A stretch of 17,023 bases of DNA from an uncultured Bacillaceae bacterium (GTDB lineage: Bacteria; Bacillota; Bacilli; Bacillales; Alkalibacillaceae): positions 1 to 17,023 of the forward strand of contig CALGNY010000032.1 of the NCBI GenBank assembly GCA_937958375.1, read 5' to 3'. A model generated the notes under the pieces. That model had not been told where the DNA came from. It worked only from the letters and a program-made list of their open reading frames with translations, and made no database searches. A program made the position numbers and the translations under genes. Below, piece after piece: positions 14,244-17,023 of the stretch (positions are counted from its first letter, which is position 1; every line of letters begins with the position of its first letter).

Positions 14244-14567
14244 ATGCATCAAGATCGTGGAACCATTAAGTGGTCCTCACTCATGTTGCCGGAGCATGTA
14301 GAGATTTTGCAAGAACTATGGCAAGAGGATCGTTATCAAAAGAAACCAACTGTTGATGAGCAACAGATGGAACGCAATGAGCATTTTATTCAAGAAGCCC
14401 TTGCGCATCAAACATACATTCAAGTGACATATTATGATGCGGGGACTTATCGAAAAGAACAATTGAAAGTCATGTATTTGGAACCGAAAACCAATTCGGT
14501 TCGTTTTACTAACCGGCAAGATGAACGACAGTCTATTCGAATGGATCATATTTTGCAGGTTGAATGA
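14244..14567 (+). CDS. YolD-like family protein
   Basis: A 107-residue soluble protein with the YolD family hallmark DRGTIKWSSLMLPEHV near the N-terminus (residues 4-19). A charged helical middle and a C-terminal beta-rich segment follow (IQVTYYDAGTYRKEQLKV to DHILQVE). YolD-like proteins are typically encoded just before UvrX/YqjW-type Y-family polymerases and are LexA-regulated in Bacillus; they have been suggested to be UmuD-like partners in sequence context only, with no clear biochemistry. The ATG at 14244 is preferred over the GTG at 14241 by spacing from the GGGGG at 14231-14235. It sits 3 bases after the WYL-like gene and 18 bases before the polymerase, so one transcript is likely. 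Confidence 0.88.
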   Translation: MHQDRGTIKWSSLMLPEHVEILQELWQEDRYQKKPTVDEQQMERNEHFIQEALAHQTYIQVTYYDAGTYRKEQLKVMYLEPKTNSVRFTNRQDERQSIRMDHILQVE

Positions 14568-14585
14568 TTGAAAGGAGTAGGCAGG

Positions 14586-15854
14586 ATGGAAGAGACGGTC
14601 GATTATTCACTCTATCCGAGACACGATGTGCTATGTATTGACATGCGGTCTTTTTATGCAAGCGTGGAATGCATTAAGCGAGGGCTTGACCCCCAAACTA
14701 CGTTGCTTGCAGTCGTCGGGGATCCGAATCGAAGCGGAAGCATTGTTCTTGCGGCATCGCCGGCATTGAAGAAAAAATTCGGGATTGGAAACGTCAGCCG
14801 TTATTTTGAACTGCCGGATGACCCTGAAATCATCATTGCACAAGCTCATATGGGTGACTATTTGGATGTTTCGGTGGAAATCACAAAAATGATTACGGAT
14901 TTTGTGCCAAAGGAATCTGTTCACGTTTATTCCGTCGATGAATTATGGGTAACGGTGGATGGCTTGGAACGGCTATATGGCTCGGTATATGAAATTGCTG
15001 AGCTATTGCAACAGAACATACGGGATCAATTTGGGATTGAATGTGTGGTAGGGATTGGAGACAATAAATTTTTGGCGAAAGTCGTCATGGATATCCACGC
15101 GAAAAAAGCCTCCAACGGGATTGCGGAATGTCGTTACGAAGACGTTTTCCGATTGCTGTGGCCCATTCCGATCGAAAAAATCTGGGGGATTGGTTCCCGG
15201 ATGATGCGTAATTTGAACCGTATGGGGATTGTGACACTTGGACAGTTGGCCCATACGCCGCTTGCTTCATTGAAGAAACGATATGGAATCATGGGTGAGC
15301 AGCTTTATTGGCATGCCTGGGGGGTGGATTTAAGCCCAGTCACCGGGAATTTCACAAAGGAAGAGCAAAAAGGCTATGGACACGGGATGACCTTATTAAG
15401 GGACTATGATCAAAGCGAAATTTACGCTTGCTTGCTCGATTTATGTGAAGAAGCATGCAGGCGGGCGAGAAGAGATGGCAAGGAAGGTCGCACCGTCCAT
15501 CTTGGTATCGGTTATTCAACGGAAACAGGGGGCGGATTCAGTCGGTCGGTTTCAAAAGATGTAGCAAGCAATGAAACATTGGATATTTACGAAATGTGCT
15601 TGCATCTATTTCATAAATTTTATGATGGGGAAAGCAAAATTCGCCGGGCGTTCGTCACGTTGACCAATCTAAATGATGAGGCCGGCACACAGCTGGATCT
15701 ATTTGAGAACCAGGAAAAAAAGAAAAGTGTCGGAAAAGTAATGGATCATATCCGGGAAAAGTACGGCTCGACAGCGATACTTCGGGCCAGTAGCTACACA
15801 AGTGGCGGAATTGCACTTGACCGGAGCAAAAAAATCGGTGGACATTTTGCGTAG
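14586..15854 (+). CDS. Y-family DNA polymerase, UvrX/YqjW type (translesion polymerase)
   Basis: An error-prone polymerase that copies past damaged bases during the SOS response. The 422-residue product shows the Y-family palm motif CIDMRSFYASVE (catalytic D19). YSVDELW follows, with catalytic D118 and E119, then the helix-hairpin-helix region WGIGSRMMRNLNRMGIVTLGQLA and the little-finger domain. The clamp-binding motif QLDLF is at 369-373. It is of the UvrX/YqjW (PolY2/UmuC-like) type rather than DinB, judging by the SVDELW motif and the YolD-like neighbour. The start at 14586 is set by AAAGGAG (14571-14577), 8 bases upstream; a TTG at 14568 lies before that site. It is third in a LexA-controlled cassette and is followed by a terminator. 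Confidence 0.95.
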   Translation: MEETVDYSLYPRHDVLCIDMRSFYASVECIKRGLDPQTTLLAVVGDPNRSGSIVLAASPALKKKFGIGNVSRYFELPDDPEIIIAQAHMGDYLDVSVEITKMITDFVPKESVHVYSVDELWVTVDGLERLYGSVYEIAELLQQNIRDQFGIECVVGIGDNKFLAKVVMDIHAKKASNGIAECRYEDVFRLLWPIPIEKIWGIGSRMMRNLNRMGIVTLGQLAHTPLASLKKRYGIMGEQLYWHAWGVDLSPVTGNFTKEEQKGYGHGMTLLRDYDQSEIYACLLDLCEEACRRARRDGKEGRTVHLGIGYSTETGGGFSRSVSKDVASNETLDIYEMCLHLFHKFYDGESKIRRAFVTLTNLNDEAGTQLDLFENQEKKKSVGKVMDHIREKYGSTAILRASSYTSGGIALDRSKKIGGHFA

Positions 15855-15855
15855 G

Positions 15856-15889
15856 AGCAGTCGGGAATATACCTGGCTGCTTATTTTTT
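15856..15889 (+). terminator. Intrinsic terminator after the Y-family polymerase
   Basis: A 10-bp stem (15856-15865 with 15872-15881, two G-T pairs), loop AATATA and a TATTTTTT tail begin right after the stop codon. Confidence 0.88.
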
Positions 15890-15944
15890 CACGAGAGAGG
15901 GAATTGGAATGGATGTAACGATATGAAAATTTCGGAGGTAGCAA

Positions 15945-16655
15945 ATGGATAACGAATCAATGGACCATCAAACAAAGCAAATTCGCGAAGAAGAAAAAGA
16001 ATATCACGAACAATTTTACGAAGAACACGAACTATTTGAAGAGGGAACATGGCTTTCTGAGCCGATTCCTTCGGTGATGGACGCTTTTAAGCTAATCCGA
16101 CAACAACCGAATTTACGCGTGCTAGATTTAGGATCTGGAGTAGGTAGGCACAGTATTCCGATTGCACAGGACATTCAGAGCCGAGGCGGGAAAGTCGTTT
16201 GTGTCGACTTGCTGGATACGGCAATCGAACAATTGAGAACGTATGCGAAAGAGTATGAGGTAGCTCATGCAGTCCAAGGCATACAATCTGATATCAGTGA
16301 TTATCAAATACAGGAAAATTATTTTGATTTCATCGTCGCCGTCTCGAGTCTTGAGCATGCGAGAACAGAATCTGCATTCGAGAAAATTTTAAGTCGTATG
16401 GAGAAAGGGACCAAGCCGGGTGGAATCCATTGTATCATCATTAACGCAGAGGCATCCGATGAAGACGAAGAGAACACGATGGAGATTGATCGACCTGCAG
16501 AAGATTTGCTTAGTCGGCTAGATCAAAATTATGAAAACTGGGAGATCATAAATCGTTTTGTCGAGCCATTAGAATTCAAAACAGTTCGCGACGACCAAGA
16601 GATGTGGCTTCATGCCAAGGCGATCACTTATGTTGCACGCAAAAAGAAGGAGTAG
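15945..16655 (+). CDS. Class I SAM-dependent methyltransferase, substrate unknown
   Basis: A 236-residue soluble protein with a Rossmann-type methyltransferase domain. Motif I VLDLGSGVGRHSIPIA (59-74) binds S-adenosylmethionine. CVDLLDTAIEQL (86-97) gives the acidic residue for the ribose (D88). FDFIVAVSSLEHA is the motif IV/post-IV region. The first 45 residues are highly charged (EEEKEYHEQFYEEHELFEEGTW). The family level (Methyltransf_11/25-like) is clear but nothing points to a particular substrate. CGGAGGT (15933-15939) lies 5 bases upstream of the start. No clear promoter is visible in the 55 bases after the previous terminator, so it may use read-through or a weak promoter. Its stop codon lies within the 5' arm of its own terminator. 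Confidence 0.9.
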   Translation: MDNESMDHQTKQIREEEKEYHEQFYEEHELFEEGTWLSEPIPSVMDAFKLIRQQPNLRVLDLGSGVGRHSIPIAQDIQSRGGKVVCVDLLDTAIEQLRTYAKEYEVAHAVQGIQSDISDYQIQENYFDFIVAVSSLEHARTESAFEKILSRMEKGTKPGGIHCIIINAEASDEDEENTMEIDRPAEDLLSRLDQNYENWEIINRFVEPLEFKTVRDDQEMWLHAKAITYVARKKKE

Positions 16656-16676
16656 CGCATTCACGCTACTCCTTTT
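16647..16676 (+). terminator. Terminator overlapping the methyltransferase stop codon
   Basis: A perfect 11-bp stem (16647-16657 with 16664-16674) with loop CATTCA runs into four T's. The A-rich stretch before it (16640-16648) could support termination from the opposite direction as well. Confidence 0.9.
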
Positions 16677-16737
16677 CTGCAGAAAGAATAAACACTCCAC
16701 CACTAGGTTCTGACGATTGACCATAAGAAATAATAAA

Positions 16738-16972
16738 AATGAGGCTGGGACGAAACTATTTTTACTCAGAAGAAAACGAACACTAGTGCATAGTCACCGC
16801 TACGGAAATATACTACGCTTTCCACGGGGAGCTGGTGAGCCTCCTCGTGCTAAAGCACTCCGGGGTCTCACCGATGCTCTTCTTCCCGTAGGAGTCTACG
16901 TATATTTCCTACGCTAAATTGTGCATAATTCGAATTCTGATAAGAGTAACTTAGTTATGTCCCAGCCTCATT
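16738..16972. repeat. 235-bp palindromic intergenic element with 14-bp terminal inverted repeats
   Basis: The ends AATGAGGCTGGGAC (16738-16751) and GTCCCAGCCTCATT (16959-16972) are perfect inverted repeats of 14 bp. Inside, 16799-16814 and 16898-16914 are nearly complementary (GCTACGGAAATATAC against GTATATTTCCTACGC). The centre GTGCT-AA-AGCAC (16847-16858) forms a tight hairpin. The whole unit can therefore fold as one long interrupted hairpin on either strand. It contains no transposase. From memory, elements with these GAGGCTGGGAC ends and a GGTGAG/CTCACC-rich middle are dispersed in Bacillaceae genomes and are often mis-annotated as short proteins; that recollection needs a search. A MITE-like or structured-RNA repeat is the best description. 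Confidence 0.8.
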
Positions 16973-16978
16973 GAAGAA

Positions 16979-17023
16979 TTAATGAATATTGCGATAGAGG
17001 CCGATGACTCTTCCGAGGACGGT
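16979..17023 (-). CDS. Possible 3' end of a minus-strand gene (partial)
   Basis: On the minus strand the last 45 bases read TVLGRVIGLYRNIH followed by TAA. This would be the C-terminus of a gene convergent with the methyltransferase, with the palindromic element between them. A second minus-strand frame (PSSEESSASIAIFINS) and a plus-strand frame from an ATG at 16982 (MNIAIEADDSSEDG) are also open to the edge. There is no good ribosome-binding site for the plus-strand option. The choice is weak and no product can be named. Confidence 0.25.
   Translation of the reverse strand, partial: TVLGRVIGLYRNIH

Noticed and set aside
16717..16917. Plus-strand ORF of 66 codons ending in VGVYVYFLR
   Set aside because: It lies mostly inside the palindromic repeat element and has no family resemblance or ribosome-binding site; it is a typical spurious call on this kind of repeat.
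16982..17023. Start of a plus-strand gene (MNIAIEADDSSEDG)
   Set aside because: There is no ribosome-binding site or promoter before it, and only 14 codons are visible; minus-strand frames are equally open.

Overview
The window comes from a low-GC, endospore-forming member of the Bacillaceae. The evidence is a CotE spore-coat gene, Gram-positive-type MutS/MutL, a Bacillus-type Hfq, the GlnR/GlnA pair with GlnR operator sequences, strong AGGAGG ribosome-binding sites and SigA-type promoters. Genus and species cannot be fixed from the sequence. All confident genes are on the + strand.

Layout. Positions 1-36 hold the last codons of ricA (ymcA), followed by a terminator. A 380-base non-coding stretch with degenerate repeats leads into cotE (450-977). 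A SigA-type promoter then drives a tight run of mutS (1113-3662), mutL (3679-5553), miaA (5573-6520) and hfq (6553-6774): mismatch repair, tRNA modification and RNA chaperone. Between hfq and hflX lies a 700-base gene-free stretch occupied by about 20 degenerate units with a 20-21 base period. Next come hflX (7487-8737) and the overlapping ynbB-type PLP enzyme (8724-9968), then glnR (10097-10492) and glnA (10575-11909) behind a promoter with two GlnR boxes.

The right part looks accessory. A Vga-type ABC-F ribosome-protection gene (12246-13829) follows a long leader that carries one terminator-like hairpin and one mutually exclusive antiterminator/terminator pair, with tiny upstream ORFs. That is the architecture of antibiotic-sensing attenuation. 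An SOS cassette follows: two LexA boxes and an extended -10 promoter, a small WYL-like protein (14019-14240), a YolD-like protein (14244-14567) and a UvrX/YqjW-type Y-family DNA polymerase (14586-15854). A SAM-dependent methyltransferase (15945-16655) ends in its own hairpin. A 235-bp element with 14-bp perfect terminal inverted repeats (16738-16972) lies beyond it, and the window ends in what may be the 3' end of a minus-strand gene.

The most interesting parts are non-coding: the helically phased CCAATAG array between hfq and hflX, the layered attenuator upstream of the ABC-F gene, and the large palindromic element. The paired small proteins in front of the SOS polymerase also deserve a second look.
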